Shown here piece after piece: positions 1 to 8,679 of a DNA stretch of 64,000 nucleotides (the first letter of the stretch is position 1; every line of letters begins with the position of its first letter). A program made the translations under genes and the position numbers. Origin of the DNA: an uncultured Hyphomicrobiales bacterium (GTDB lineage Bacteria > Pseudomonadota > Alphaproteobacteria > Rhizobiales > Xanthobacteraceae); assembly GCA_903878085.1 (NCBI GenBank), contig CAIRGJ010000062.1, forward strand, positions 1 to 64,000. The letters are read 5' to 3'. Below the pieces are notes generated by a model, which saw nothing but the letters and a program-made list of their open reading frames with translations, was not told the DNA's origin and did no database searches.

Positions 1-221
1 AAGCGGGGAGTGAATCTTTTGGATGTCCGCTGGCCCTGTGCACTCCGCTGGGCTCCCTCTCCCCTGGGGGGAGAGGGTTGGGGTGAGGGGGCAAGTGACC
101 TACGAAATTGCCGTTCCCCCTCACCCGGATCGCTTCGCGATCCGACCTCTCCCCCCAGGGGAGAGGGAGCCCAGCGGAGTGCACAGGGCCAGCGGACATC
201 CAAAAGATTCACTCCCCGCTT
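1..221. repeat. Perfect 76-bp inverted repeat, long hairpin
   Basis: Bases 1-76 are the exact reverse complement of bases 146-221, with a 69-nt spacer that itself holds a weaker G-rich/C-rich dyad. The left arm may continue beyond the window edge. The right arm contains the last 13 bases of rmuC including its stop, so the left arm carries a mirrored copy of the rmuC 3' end. The CTCTCCCC/GGGGAGAG core resembles dispersed intergenic palindromes of Rhizobiales. It could act as a bidirectional terminator. Confidence 0.9.
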
Positions 222-1303
222 CCAATCTTGCGCGTCATCGGCGCCGGAATGATCTGCGCGCTGGGCGCTTCGTCGCTGAACTCGACGCTCTGGATCTTCT
301 CGCCGCGGCTCAGGATCTTGTCCGCCGAGATGACGATCTGTTCGATGTCCTTGTTGACGGTGCCGAAGTGCCGGTCGAGATTCTCGACGCGGTCCTTGAG
401 GCGCTGCACGTCGCCGATCATCAATCCGACTTCCGTCAAAATCCGGTCGGCCGCCTCGCGCATGCGGGCGTCCTTCTGGATCTGCTGCACCACCTGGATC
501 GCCAGCATCAGCAGCGACGGCGACACGATGATGACGCCGGAGCGGTAGCCCTTCTGCAACACGTCGTCGAAGCCGTCATAGAGTTCGGCAAACATCGACT
601 CCGACGGGATGAACATGAAGGCGACGTCCTGCGTCTCGCCCTTGATCAGATATTTGCCGGAAATGTCGTCGATATGCTTGCCGAGATTCTGCCGCAACTG
701 GCGCGTGGCCTGCAGCCGCTCGTCGTCGGTCTTGGCGTTTTCCAGCGCGGTGGTGGCTTCCAGTGGAAATTTGGCGTCGATGATGAGGTGGCGATTGTCC
801 GGCATATGGATGCAGCAATCCGGCCGGGAATTGTTCGACAGCGTGAATTGGAATTCATAGGCGCCCTGCGGCAGGGCGTCGGCGATGATGGCTTCCATCC
901 GGCCCTGGCCGAAGGCGCCGCGGCGCTGCTTGTTGTCGAACACTTTTTGCAGCGACGTCACCGTGGTCGCGAGATCCGTGATGTTCTTCTGCGCCGAGTC
1001 GATCACCGCCAGCCGCGCGTGCAACTGCTGCAAATGGTCGGTGGTGTTCTTGGTGGTGGTCTTCATCGACTCGCCGATGTTCTGCGACACCGCGTCGAGC
1101 CTTGTGTTCACGGTCTGCTGCAACTGGGTGTGCGAGTTCTGCAGCCAGCTGCCCATGGCATCGAGCCGGGCGTTGAGCTCCATGAGCCGCTGCTCGGCGG
1201 CCGGATCGATCACCGGGGCGCGCGGCCGCAGCAGCAGCACGATGATGGCGATGACCCCGATCGCGATGACCAGGCCGAGGACGATGAGCAAGGTTTCGGA
1301 CAT
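209..1303 (-). CDS. rmuC: DNA recombination protein RmuC
   Basis: This 364-residue protein belongs to the RmuC family, which limits inverted-repeat and recombination-associated rearrangements and is predicted to carry a nuclease-like fold. One N-terminal membrane helix (about residues 4-24) is followed by a coiled-coil stretch with Gln/Asn/Thr-rich heptads and then the conserved core containing IIDAKFPLEA and VAFMFIPSES. I chose the ATG at 1303 because the helix starts straight after it; the frame stays open upstream to 1438 but reads as non-membrane, basic sequence. It is divergent from def. The stop codon lies inside the right arm of the 76-bp inverted repeat. Confidence 0.93.
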   Translation of the reverse strand: MSETLLIVLGLVIAIGVIAIIVLLLRPRAPVIDPAAEQRLMELNARLDAMGSWLQNSHTQLQQTVNTRLDAVSQNIGESMKTTTKNTTDHLQQLHARLAVIDSAQKNITDLATTVTSLQKVFDNKQRRGAFGQGRMEAIIADALPQGAYEFQFTLSNNSRPDCCIHMPDNRHLIIDAKFPLEATTALENAKTDDERLQATRQLRQNLGKHIDDISGKYLIKGETQDVAFMFIPSESMFAELYDGFDDVLQKGYRSGVIIVSPSLLMLAIQVVQQIQKDARMREAADRILTEVGLMIGDVQRLKDRVENLDRHFGTVNKDIEQIVISADKILSRGEKIQSVEFSDEAPSAQIIPAPMTRKIGSGE

Positions 1304-1454
1304 GGACTGGCTTCTACCGTGATTCGCGGTGCGCATGCGAACGAAGGGCGAACGATAGGGCGGCGAGGCCCGCGGCTCAAGAGTGCCCCGGAAAGACCGG
1401 AATCCCGGCATTCCTCGCATTGACCGCGCCGGGTACACCCCTTAAATCGCCTTT

Positions 1455-2027
1455 ATGGCGATCCGCGACATCCTCATCATCCCCGACAAGCGCTTGCGGG
1501 CGAAATCCGAGCCGGTCAAGGCAATCGACGCGTCCGTGCGGGCGCTGGTCGGCGATATGTTCGAGACCATGTATGCCGCGCCCGGCATCGGGCTGGCCGC
1601 CATCCAGATCGGCGTGGCCCACCGCGTGGTGACCATGGACCTCGCCGCCAAGGATGCCCCGCCGGAGCCGAAGGTCTTCATCAACCCGGAAATCGTCGGC
1701 GCCTCGGCGGAGAAGTCGACCTACGAGGAAGGCTGTCTGTCGATCCCGGAATATTACGAAGCGGTCGAGCGGCCGCAGGCGGTGAAGGTCAAGTATCTCG
1801 ACCTCGACGGCAAAGCGCAGGAGATCGAGGCCGACGGCCTGCTCGCCACCTGCCTGCAGCACGAGGTCGACCATCTCAACGGCGTTCTGTTCATCGACCA
1901 TATTTCCAAGCTCAAGCGCGACATGGTGATGAAGAAGTTCAAGAAGGCGGCCAAGAAAGCCGATAGCGACAAGCCCAACTCCGACGAATTGGCCGGGGAC
2001 AAAGAGCCGTCGCATCATATCGGCTGA
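1455..2027 (+). CDS. def: Peptide deformylase
   Basis: Def removes the N-formyl group from nascent polypeptides. All three family motifs are present: [10 protein letters not shown] (motif 1, with I in place of the usual P before Q), EGCLSIP (metal-ligand Cys) and QHEVDHLNG (two His ligands and the catalytic Glu). Its length of 190 residues is slightly above the usual 165-180 because of a Lys-rich C-terminal tail. It is followed 67 nt downstream by fmt, which performs the opposite modification on initiator Met-tRNA; def-fmt is a very common bacterial pair. Confidence 0.97.
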   Translation: MAIRDILIIPDKRLRAKSEPVKAIDASVRALVGDMFETMYAAPGIGLAAIQIGVAHRVVTMDLAAKDAPPEPKVFINPEIVGASAEKSTYEEGCLSIPEYYEAVERPQAVKVKYLDLDGKAQEIEADGLLATCLQHEVDHLNGVLFIDHISKLKRDMVMKKFKKAAKKADSDKPNSDELAGDKEPSHHIG

Positions 2028-2076
2028 GCGCATGATCCCGAAAAGTGGGAACCGGTTTTCGGACCAGATCATGCGC
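2028..2076. repeat. Palindromic intergenic repeat between def and fmt
   Basis: This 49-bp imperfect palindrome begins immediately after the def stop. The ends GCGCATGATC and GATCATGCGC are perfect inverses, and the centre is AACCGGTTTT. The same type of element is scattered between genes in Bradyrhizobium and relatives (recalled, not searched). In the def-fmt transcript it would fold into a hairpin without blocking fmt. Confidence 0.8.
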
Positions 2077-2094
2077 ACTTAAAAAAGAGCCAGC

Positions 2095-3018
2095 ATGTCC
2101 CTTCGCCTGATCTTCATGGGCACGCCCGACTTCGCGGTGCCGACGCTGCTGGCGCTGGGCGCCGCCGGTCACGAGATCGCGGCGGTCTATACGCGCGCGG
2201 CCAAGCCCGGCGGCCGGCGCGGGCTCGAACTGGTGCCGTCGCCGGTCGAGCGCGAGGCGACGCGGCTCGGCATTCCGGTGTTGACGCCGAAGACGCTCAA
2301 GACGCCGGAAGCGCAGGCTGAATTCGCGGCGTTCAACGCCGACGCCGCCGTGGTGGTGGCCTATGGCCTGATCCTGCCCAAGCCCGTGCTCGATGCGCCG
2401 CAGCTCGGCTGTTTCAACGTGCACGCCTCGCTGTTGCCGCGCTGGCGCGGCGCCGCCCCGATCCACCGCGCGGTCATGACCGGAGATCATGAAACCGGCG
2501 TCACCATCATGCAGATGGACGAGGGCCTCGACACCGGCGCCATGGCGACGATGGAGCGCACGACAATCGGCGCGGACGTCACGACCGGCGACCTGCACGA
2601 CGCGTTGGCGCGGCTCGGCGCCGATCTCTTGGTGCGGGCGCTGGGTGCGGCGGAACGCGGCACACTGACGCTGACGCCGCAGCCGGAGGCGGGCGTCACT
2701 TACGCGGCGAAAATCAGCAAGGACGAAACCCGGATCGACTGGTCAAAGCCGGCGAGCCAGGTGCACGACCATATTCGCGGGCTGTCGCCATTCCCCGGCG
2801 CCTGGTTCGAACTCGACGGCGTGCGGGTGAAGGTGCTGCGCACGACGCGCGGCGAAGGGAAGGGCGCGCCCGGCACGACGCTCAACGACAGACTCACCGT
2901 CGCCTGCGGCGACGGCGCCGTGCGGCTAATTCAGGTGCAGCGCGCCGGCAAGCAGCCGATGAGTGCGGAAGAATTCCTGCGCGGCACGGCGGTCAAAGCG
3001 GGTTCGCAACTTCTTTGA
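2095..3018 (+). CDS. fmt: Methionyl-tRNA formyltransferase
   Basis: Fmt formylates the amino group of initiator Met-tRNA using 10-formyl-tetrahydrofolate. The 307-residue length is typical. The N-terminal Rossmann-like domain opens with [12 protein letters not shown] and carries the folate/catalytic motif [14 protein letters not shown]. The C-terminal OB-like tRNA-binding domain contains [10 protein letters not shown]. It is probably co-transcribed with def. Its last 26 nt overlap the convergent flavin-family gene. Confidence 0.97.
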   Translation: MSLRLIFMGTPDFAVPTLLALGAAGHEIAAVYTRAAKPGGRRGLELVPSPVEREATRLGIPVLTPKTLKTPEAQAEFAAFNADAAVVVAYGLILPKPVLDAPQLGCFNVHASLLPRWRGAAPIHRAVMTGDHETGVTIMQMDEGLDTGAMATMERTTIGADVTTGDLHDALARLGADLLVRALGAAERGTLTLTPQPEAGVTYAAKISKDETRIDWSKPASQVHDHIRGLSPFPGAWFELDGVRVKVLRTTRGEGKGAPGTTLNDRLTVACGDGAVRLIQVQRAGKQPMSAEEFLRGTAVKAGSQLL

Positions 3019-3532
3019 ATTTAGCCGCGTGAAAGCTCGCCCAATGGTGCCGGCGCGCCTCGATGAATTCGGCAAGATCGGCATCGGTGACACCAATGAG
3101 GTCGGCATGTCCGAAGCCCTTCGAATAGTCGAGGACGGAGACGATCTCGGGCGTCAGCCGCAGCATCGGCACCGCGGCGGGATCCGGACGCGGCATGACT
3201 TTGTATTCGGGATAGCGGCGCAGCTGAATTTCCGCCACATGATCGATCTCGCCCTGATCGGTGACTTCGACGGCGCGCGCCGCAATCGACAGGCCCTTGA
3301 TTTGCAGCGGCTGCGGGTAGTCCTTGGCGATGGCCAGCGATACGCGCGGGTCGCGCATGATGTTGGCGCATTTCTGGCTGTCGCGAGAGATAAAACAATA
3401 GATGATGAGCCCGTCATTGGCGTAACCGACCACCGTGGCCTGGGGCCAGCCGTCTTCCCGGTTGGTGGCGATCGTCATGATACGGTGCTGGTTGAGCAGA
3501 TCGACGATTTGCTGCTTGAATTCACGGTTCAT
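2993..3532 (-). CDS. Pyridoxamine 5'-phosphate oxidase family protein
   Basis: This 179-residue protein has the FMN-binding split-barrel fold: an N-terminal helix and the [19 protein letters not shown] strand pair, then [17 protein letters not shown] and DPRVSLAI. Members include flavin-dependent oxidoreductases and general-stress proteins; the substrate cannot be read from sequence. The ATG at 3532 has a GAGGG about 8 nt upstream, better than the in-frame start at 3559. It is convergent with fmt (26-nt overlap) and divergent from truA with a 69-nt gap. Confidence 0.85.
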   Translation of the reverse strand: MNREFKQQIVDLLNQHRIMTIATNREDGWPQATVVGYANDGLIIYCFISRDSQKCANIMRDPRVSLAIAKDYPQPLQIKGLSIAARAVEVTDQGEIDHVAEIQLRRYPEYKVMPRPDPAAVPMLRLTPEIVSVLDYSKGFGHADLIGVTDADLAEFIEARRHHWASFHAAKFKEVANPL

Positions 3533-3601
3533 GGACAAAGCCCTCAATTTCAAGGCCAATCTAGAGAACCCGCCTGCCGGCGGACTTGAGGTAGATCAAT
3601 C

Positions 3602-4339
3602 GTGCCCCGCTACAAGCTCATCGTTGAATATGATGGCGCGCCGTTTTGCGGCTGGCAGACCCAAGCGGACCAGCTTACCGTGCAGGGTGTGCTGACCACG
3701 GCGGTCGAGGCGCTGTCGGGCGAGAAAACGCTGGTGCAGGGCGCCGGGCGTACCGACGCCGGCGTGCACGCGCGCGGTCAGGTGGCGCATGTCGACCTGA
3801 CCAAAGACTGGGAGACCGACACGGTGCGCGACGGGCTCAACGCGCACCTGCGGCCGCATCCGGTCGCCGTGCTGTCGGCCGAACGCGTTGGCGGCGATTT
3901 CAACGCCCGCATGTCCGCGGTGAAGCGGCATTATCTGTACCGCATCGTCAACCGCCGTCCCGATCTGACCTTCGATCTGAAATATGCCTGGCGGGTGGCG
4001 CGGCCGCTCGACGTCGCGGCGATGCATGACGCCGCGCAGCGGCTGGTCGGCAACCACGATTTCACGACGTTCCGCTCTACCGAATGCCAGGCCAACTCGC
4101 CGGTCAAGACGCTCGACAGGCTCGACGTCGTGCGCGACGGGCTGGAGTTGCGCGTGCTCGCATCGGCCCGTTCGTTCCTGCACAATCAGGTGCGCTCGAT
4201 GGTCGGCTCGCTGGTGATGGTCGGGTCGGGGAACTGGAGCGCCGACGATCTGACGCGCGTGCTCATGGCGCGCGACCGCACAGCCTGCGGCCAGGTCGCA
4301 CCGCCGGACGGGCTGTATTTGATGAAGGTCGATTATTAA
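3602..4339 (+). CDS. truA: tRNA pseudouridine(38-40) synthase TruA
   Basis: TruA isomerises uridines 38-40 in the anticodon stem of many tRNAs. The 245-residue length is normal. The catalytic aspartate lies in [14 protein letters not shown], and the second half has the expected [11 protein letters not shown] and [11 protein letters not shown] segments. In related genomes truA often follows fmt and precedes dapE; here a convergent flavin-family gene and a histidine kinase gene sit on either side. Confidence 0.96.
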   Translation: MPRYKLIVEYDGAPFCGWQTQADQLTVQGVLTTAVEALSGEKTLVQGAGRTDAGVHARGQVAHVDLTKDWETDTVRDGLNAHLRPHPVAVLSAERVGGDFNARMSAVKRHYLYRIVNRRPDLTFDLKYAWRVARPLDVAAMHDAAQRLVGNHDFTTFRSTECQANSPVKTLDRLDVVRDGLELRVLASARSFLHNQVRSMVGSLVMVGSGNWSADDLTRVLMARDRTACGQVAPPDGLYLMKVDY

Positions 4340-4344
4340 TCCGC

Positions 4345-4411
4345 CCATTCCCGCGAAAGCGGGAATCCAGGACTTGGCTAAGCACTGGGTCCCCGCTTTT
4401 GCGGGGACGAA
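4345..4411. repeat. Double-hairpin intergenic repeat downstream of truA
   Basis: Two stem-loops, CCCGCGAAAGCGGG (4350-4363) and CCCCGCTTTTGCGGGG (4391-4406), are separated by a short linker. This is a recognisable Rhizobiales interspersed repeat. It may act as the truA terminator. Confidence 0.75.
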
Positions 4412-4696
4412 CGGAAAGTAAAAAAACTTATCCCCGCGCGCTCAACCGCACTTATATTCATCCCGCCTCGCTCGCAGCGGCGTCATCTCGAGGTGACGTT
4501 GCGCTGTGAGCCAAGGCCGGCGTGCCATTCCCTCGCGGAACGGAAAAGGAAACGACGGCCTACCCGGGGCCGCAAAGAACGCGGGCGATGATGCTTGTCC
4601 GCTCTTGACCCACATCGGCCATGTGCACGGGAGCGCCTCTCAAGAATCCTGCGCCCGGTAAATCAGATCGTTAGAATTACCATTCGTTGCTGATGT
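4412..4696. other. Non-coding spacer between truA and a histidine kinase gene
   Basis: I see no supported gene here. There is a short dyad CGTCATCTCGAGGTGACG near 4482-4499 and no convincing promoter. It lies between the 3' ends of two convergent genes. Confidence 0.5.
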
Positions 4697-5776
4697 TCAA
4701 TTCTCTTGGCTTATTGTCTCTGCATCATCGATGTGGAGGGAAATCGGGAGTACGATTCGTATCGTCGTCCCTAGACCCTCGCCCGGGCTTAGAGCTTCAA
4801 GTTTGCCCCCGCTGCTCATGATGAAGATATTTGCGATCCACATGCCCAATCCCGAGCCTGAGATTTTTCCGATATGACGCTGGCCACGAAAGAAGCGTTC
4901 CGGAAGCTTCCGTTTTTCATCGGCGGTAAGGCCAAGACCTTCATCGCGTACCGATATTATCAACTGCTGGTTTTCAGCAAGCGCGCCCACATAAATTGTA
5001 GATTCGGCGGGCGAATATTTGGCTGCATTGGCGATAATTTGGCCGAGAGCCTGCTCTATTAACACAGGGTCGACATCAACGAGCGGCAGATCTGCGGCAA
5101 GGTTCAAATCAATTCGATGGCTAGGGTATCGGAGGCTAATGCGTTCGATCGCTGCATCTATAATATCTTTCGGATCGGTCCAATCACGGCGGGATTGCAA
5201 GCCTTTGCTCGTGATCCGTGCGGCGTCTAGCAAGTTCTGAATATCGTTATTAAGCCGCATGGCTTCATCACGGATGCCCTTGGCTAATGACGCAAGGCGC
5301 GGGTCCTTTGCGACAGTCGGTGTTTCGGCGAGCACCGACACTCCACCTAAAATCGAGGCAAGAGGCGTTCGCAGTTCGTGGGAGACGGAGCCGATCAATG
5401 CATCGCGAAGCTGATTGGCTTCGGTGAGTGTCTTGGCGATTGTCCTTGCCGACTCAATCTTTAAAGAAAGAAACGTCGTGAGTGCGACAGCCAAGAGGCT
5501 GATTGCGGTGTTGATTAGGCCCGTTTGCAGGTCTCCGGTACGCGTCACATAAAAGGCGGAGACTGTTAGCGCCATACACCCTACGGCCACAAATACAACG
5601 CCGCGTCTACTACAGAAGCGGACCGACATCAGCACGACCGCAACGTATAAAACCGCGGCAGCGATCTCTAAATCGGTTGTCGCATCGACCGCAAAGATTG
5701 CTGCAGCTAGCGCTATGGTAACGATTGGAAGAGAAATTGAACTCTTAGGTGCCTGAAAACGAGATTTGAGTTTCAT
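4697..5776 (-). CDS. Membrane sensor histidine kinase, KdpD-C-terminus-like
   Basis: The 359-residue protein has an N-terminal block of about four membrane helices (residues 15-105) with no large periplasmic loop. The phosphoacceptor helix follows with SHELRTPL (His 133), then the ATPase domain with NAAKYSP, DEGLGL and GSGLGMWI. The DUF4118-like membrane part and the H-box most resemble the C-terminal half of KdpD-type kinases. No response regulator is adjacent, so the partner is unknown. I used the ATG at 5776 because it starts just before the basic and hydrophobic segment. The gene is visibly lower in GC than its neighbours and sits between truA and dapE, suggesting insertion into a conserved neighbourhood. 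Confidence 0.85.
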   Translation of the reverse strand: MKLKSRFQAPKSSISLPIVTIALAAAIFAVDATTDLEIAAAVLYVAVVLMSVRFCSRRGVVFVAVGCMALTVSAFYVTRTGDLQTGLINTAISLLAVALTTFLSLKIESARTIAKTLTEANQLRDALIGSVSHELRTPLASILGGVSVLAETPTVAKDPRLASLAKGIRDEAMRLNNDIQNLLDAARITSKGLQSRRDWTDPKDIIDAAIERISLRYPSHRIDLNLAADLPLVDVDPVLIEQALGQIIANAAKYSPAESTIYVGALAENQQLIISVRDEGLGLTADEKRKLPERFFRGQRHIGKISGSGLGMWIANIFIMSSGGKLEALSPGEGLGTTIRIVLPISLHIDDAETISQEN

Positions 5777-5782
5777 CCTGAA

Positions 5783-5846
5783 AATGTCCGAACCGCGGTC
5801 CTGCACGCCAGATAATACCAAATGTTAGCGGGGCAAAGCGGACATT
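5783..5846. repeat. Inverted repeat of the ATGTCCGC family
   Basis: AATGTCCG (5783-5790) is matched by CGGACATT (5839-5846) in the 110-nt gap between the kinase and dapE. The same arms recur at 19.8 and 27.7 kb. It may be a mobile or terminator-like dispersed element. Confidence 0.55.
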
Positions 5847-5887
5847 GCCAGCCGCTGCCGAATACGCTCGATTTATGAGCGCAATTT

Positions 5888-6982
5888 CTAGCCGAAATAC
5901 GTGTCGATGATTTTGCGATAGATCGTCGTCAGCGCGCGCAAGTCGGCGATCGGCACGCGCTCGTCGATCGCATGCATGGTCTGTCCGACCAGGCCGAATT
6001 CCACCACCGGGCAATAATGCGTGATGAAGCGCGCGTCCGACGTGCCGCCGGTGGTCGACAGCTCCGGCTTGCGGCCGGTCACTTCGGCGACCGCGTTCGA
6101 TACCAATTCGGTGAACGGGCCGGGCTGGGTGACGAAGACGCCGGCGTTCGACGGCTCAAACTTGAACGCAAATTTGATCTTGCCGTCGGCAGCTTTGGCC
6201 GCACGCGCCTCGAGCAGCGCCTTCAGCGAGTCCAGCGTGTGGCAATCGTTGAAGCGGATGTTGAAGCGCGCCCGCGCCTCGCCGGGAATGAGGTTGACGG
6301 TTTTGTTGCCGACATCGATCGTGGTGAATTCCAGATTCGACGGCTGAAACGTGGCGCTGCCCTTGTCGAGCGGCTCGTTCTGCAGCGCGTCGATCAGTGT
6401 GACGATGCCGCGCACCGGATTGTCGGCGCGCTGCGGATAGGCGACATGGCCGGATTTTCCGGTAACGATCAGCGTGCCATTGAGCGAACCGCGGCGGCCG
6501 ATCTTGATGGTGTCGCCGAGTTCGTCCTGATTGCTCGGCTCGCCGAGAATGCAGTGATCGAACTTCTCGCCGCGCTCCGCCGCCCAGGCTAGCAGCTTCG
6601 GCGTGCCGTTGACCGCGATGCTTTCCTCGTCGCCGGTGATCAGGAACGAGATCGAGCCCTTGCCGTCTTTTTGCGGCTTGCCGCCACTAGCCGCGAGATG
6701 ATCGAGCACGGCGGCGACACAGCAAGCGATGCCGCCCTTCATGTCGACCGCGCCGCGGCCGTACAGTTGGCCCTTGTCGACCGCGCCGGAAAACGGCGGA
6801 TGCGTCCAGGCTTTCTCGTCGCCGGGCGGCACCACGTCGGTATGGCCGGCAAACATCAAATGCGGCGCGGCGGTGCCGATGCGGGCGTAGAAGTTCTCGA
6901 CGTCCTCGGCGCCCGGCTCGCTGAAGATCATGCGATGCACGGTGAAACCGGCCGCCTTCAACGTCTTTTCGAGAAACGACAA
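5888..6982 (-). CDS. dapE: Succinyl-diaminopimelate desuccinylase, main reading frame after an N-terminal stop
   Basis: DapE hydrolyses N-succinyl-LL-diaminopimelate in the succinylase branch of lysine/peptidoglycan precursor synthesis. The zinc and catalytic residues are present: [28 protein letters not shown] and the C-terminal SGGTSDARF-type segment (here [10 protein letters not shown]). The normal N-terminal helix is encoded upstream in the same frame but is cut off by TAA at 6994-6992. The frame given here starts at TTG 6982, four codons after that stop, and would yield a 364-residue protein missing about 25 residues. The gene follows dapD by 11 nt. Either translation reinitiates, the base is a sequence error, or the gene is newly broken. 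Confidence 0.85.
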   Translation of the reverse strand: MSFLEKTLKAAGFTVHRMIFSEPGAEDVENFYARIGTAAPHLMFAGHTDVVPPGDEKAWTHPPFSGAVDKGQLYGRGAVDMKGGIACCVAAVLDHLAASGGKPQKDGKGSISFLITGDEESIAVNGTPKLLAWAAERGEKFDHCILGEPSNQDELGDTIKIGRRGSLNGTLIVTGKSGHVAYPQRADNPVRGIVTLIDALQNEPLDKGSATFQPSNLEFTTIDVGNKTVNLIPGEARARFNIRFNDCHTLDSLKALLEARAAKAADGKIKFAFKFEPSNAGVFVTQPGPFTELVSNAVAEVTGRKPELSTTGGTSDARFITHYCPVVEFGLVGQTMHAIDERVPIADLRALTTIYRKIIDTYFG

Positions 6983-6991
6983 TGCGCCGCC

Positions 6992-7057
6992 TTACGCCGG
7001 CGTCACCGACGGGCAGCGCAGCAGATCGCGGGCAATGGCAACGGGATCGGCGATCAT
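6992..7057 (-). pseudogene. dapE: N-terminal dapE fragment ending in an in-frame TAA
   Basis: From ATG 7057 the frame reads MIADPVAIARDLLRCPSVTPA and then TAA. This is the expected DapE N-terminus, and the reading continues in the same frame with GGALSFLEK after the stop. The likely ancestral codon is GAA, so one G-to-T change explains it. The ATG lies 11 nt after the dapD stop, as expected for the true dapE start. Confidence 0.85.
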
Positions 7058-7068
7058 CGGCAGAGTCT

Positions 7069-7914
7069 TTAATCCCTCAACAACTCATTGATGCTGGTCT
7101 TGGAGCGGGTGCGCTCGTCGACGCGCTTGACGATCACGGCGCAATACAGGCTCGGCCCTGGCTCGCCGTTTGGCAAAGGCTTGCCGGGCATCGTTCCCGA
7201 TACCACGACCGAATAGGGCGGCACTTCGCCGTAAAAAATCTTGCCGGTGGCGCGGTCGACGATTTTGGTCGACATGCCGAGATAGACGCCCATGCCGAGC
7301 ACGGAGCCTTCGTGCACGATTACGCCCTCGACCACTTCCGAGCGCGCGCCGATAAAGCAGTTGTCCTCGATCACCACCGGTCCGGCCTGCAACGGCTCCA
7401 GCACGCCGCCGATGCCGACGCCGCCCGACAAATGGCAGTGCTTGCCGATCTGCGCGCAGGAGCCGACGGTGGCCCAGGTGTCGACCATGGTGCCTGAATC
7501 GACGCGGGCGCCGAGATTGACGAAGGACGGCATCAGCACGACGTTCGGCGCGATATAGGCGGAGCGGCGCACCACCGAGCCCGGCACGGCGCGAAAGCCG
7601 GCCTTTTTGAACTTGGCCGCGGTCCAGCCCTTGAGCTTGGAGTCGACCTTGTCCCACCAGACGGCCTTGCCGGGGCCGCCCGCGATCACGCTCATGTCGT
7701 TGAGCCTAAACGACAGCAGCACGGCCTTTTTCAGCCACTGATTGACCTGCCAGTTGCCGTCGCTCTGGCGCTCGGCGACGCGGGCCTCGCCGCGGTCAAG
7801 TAGATCGAGGGCGGTATCGACCGCCTTGCGCACGGCGCCCTTGGTCTTTGGCCCGATTTTATCGCGGCCCTCGAAGGCGTCGTCGATGGTTTTGGCAAGC
7901 TTGTCGTTGGACAT
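7069..7914 (-). CDS. dapD: Tetrahydrodipicolinate N-succinyltransferase
   Basis: DapD transfers succinyl from succinyl-CoA to tetrahydrodipicolinate, the step that commits to the succinylase DAP route completed by DapE. The 281-residue protein has the N-terminal helical region, then left-handed beta-helix hexapeptide repeats (for example [32 protein letters not shown] and [16 protein letters not shown]). It starts at ATG 7914 and is immediately upstream of dapE in one transcription unit. Confidence 0.97.
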   Translation of the reverse strand: MSNDKLAKTIDDAFEGRDKIGPKTKGAVRKAVDTALDLLDRGEARVAERQSDGNWQVNQWLKKAVLLSFRLNDMSVIAGGPGKAVWWDKVDSKLKGWTAAKFKKAGFRAVPGSVVRRSAYIAPNVVLMPSFVNLGARVDSGTMVDTWATVGSCAQIGKHCHLSGGVGIGGVLEPLQAGPVVIEDNCFIGARSEVVEGVIVHEGSVLGMGVYLGMSTKIVDRATGKIFYGEVPPYSVVVSGTMPGKPLPNGEPGPSLYCAVIVKRVDERTRSKTSINELLRD

Positions 7915-7968
7915 TGATGGCCCCGGAATTGCGTGGTTCCGGGTTGTCGGGGGCCAGGGGCGGGGCTG

Positions 7969-8676
7969 TCAAGCCGGGAAGATGATCTTCTGCAAAAACC
8001 CGGTCAAATCGTCGGTGACGTGATCGATGTGCGGATCGTCGCGGCCCTGCAACTCCCAGGCCTCGCGGATGACCTTGTTGTCGGGTGTCGGCACCACCAG
8101 CACGGTGACCATGCCCATCGCGTGCGGCACGGCCAGATTGCGGGCCAGATCCTCGAACATCGCCGCCTTGGCCGGATCGACGTCATGGCGCGTCAGAAAC
8201 CGCTCATAGGCGACCGCCGACGGCTTGGGCTCCAGCTCGGCGGCGACGATGTCGAAGATGTCCTCGAAATGCTCGTGCACTTCGAGCTTCTTCATCACCG
8301 CATCGGCGTGCTTGCGGGTGCCGTTGGTCAGGATCAGCTTGCGGCCCGGCAGCTTTTGCAGCACCGCGCCGAGCGCCGGGTTGGGCTCAAGTACCGAGTG
8401 GTCGATCTCGTGCACGTAGTCGAGGTATTCGGCGTGATCGAGCGCGTGCTCGGTCATCAGGCCGCGCATCGTGGTGCCGTAGCGCTTGTAGTAGTCCTTT
8501 TGCACGCGGAAGGCTTCGTCGGGCGACACTTTGAGAAACTCGACGATGAAAGAGCGGATGCGGTCGTCGACCTGCTGCCACAGCAGATGATGCGGGTAGA
8601 GCGTGTTGTCGAGATCGAACACCCACGCGCTAATATGGCTGAAATCGCGCGGCGCCGGCGGTGTGGATTTTGACAC
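7969..8676 (-). CDS. HAD-superfamily pyrimidine 5'-nucleotidase
   Basis: The 235-residue protein has the HAD motif I FDLDNTLYP (nucleophile Asp 21, acid/base Asp 23), motif II in LILTNGTRKHA, and the downstream AAMFEDLARNL segment. The NTLYPHH pattern is that of the SDT1/PHM8-like pyrimidine 5'-nucleotidase group, which dephosphorylates UMP/CMP-type substrates; exact specificity is inferred. It starts with GTG at 8676, preceded by AGGAA, and lies 3 nt after the stop of the DUF1036 gene, so the two are probably translationally coupled. Confidence 0.88.
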   Translation of the reverse strand: MSKSTPPAPRDFSHISAWVFDLDNTLYPHHLLWQQVDDRIRSFIVEFLKVSPDEAFRVQKDYYKRYGTTMRGLMTEHALDHAEYLDYVHEIDHSVLEPNPALGAVLQKLPGRKLILTNGTRKHADAVMKKLEVHEHFEDIFDIVAAELEPKPSAVAYERFLTRHDVDPAKAAMFEDLARNLAVPHAMGMVTVLVVPTPDNKVIREAWELQGRDDPHIDHVTDDLTGFLQKIIFPA

Positions 8677-8679
8677 GTC

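Noticed and set aside
6992-6994. Programmed readthrough or recoding of the dapE TAA
   Set aside because: TAA is not used for selenocysteine, no recoding structure is apparent, and a point change or base error is simpler.
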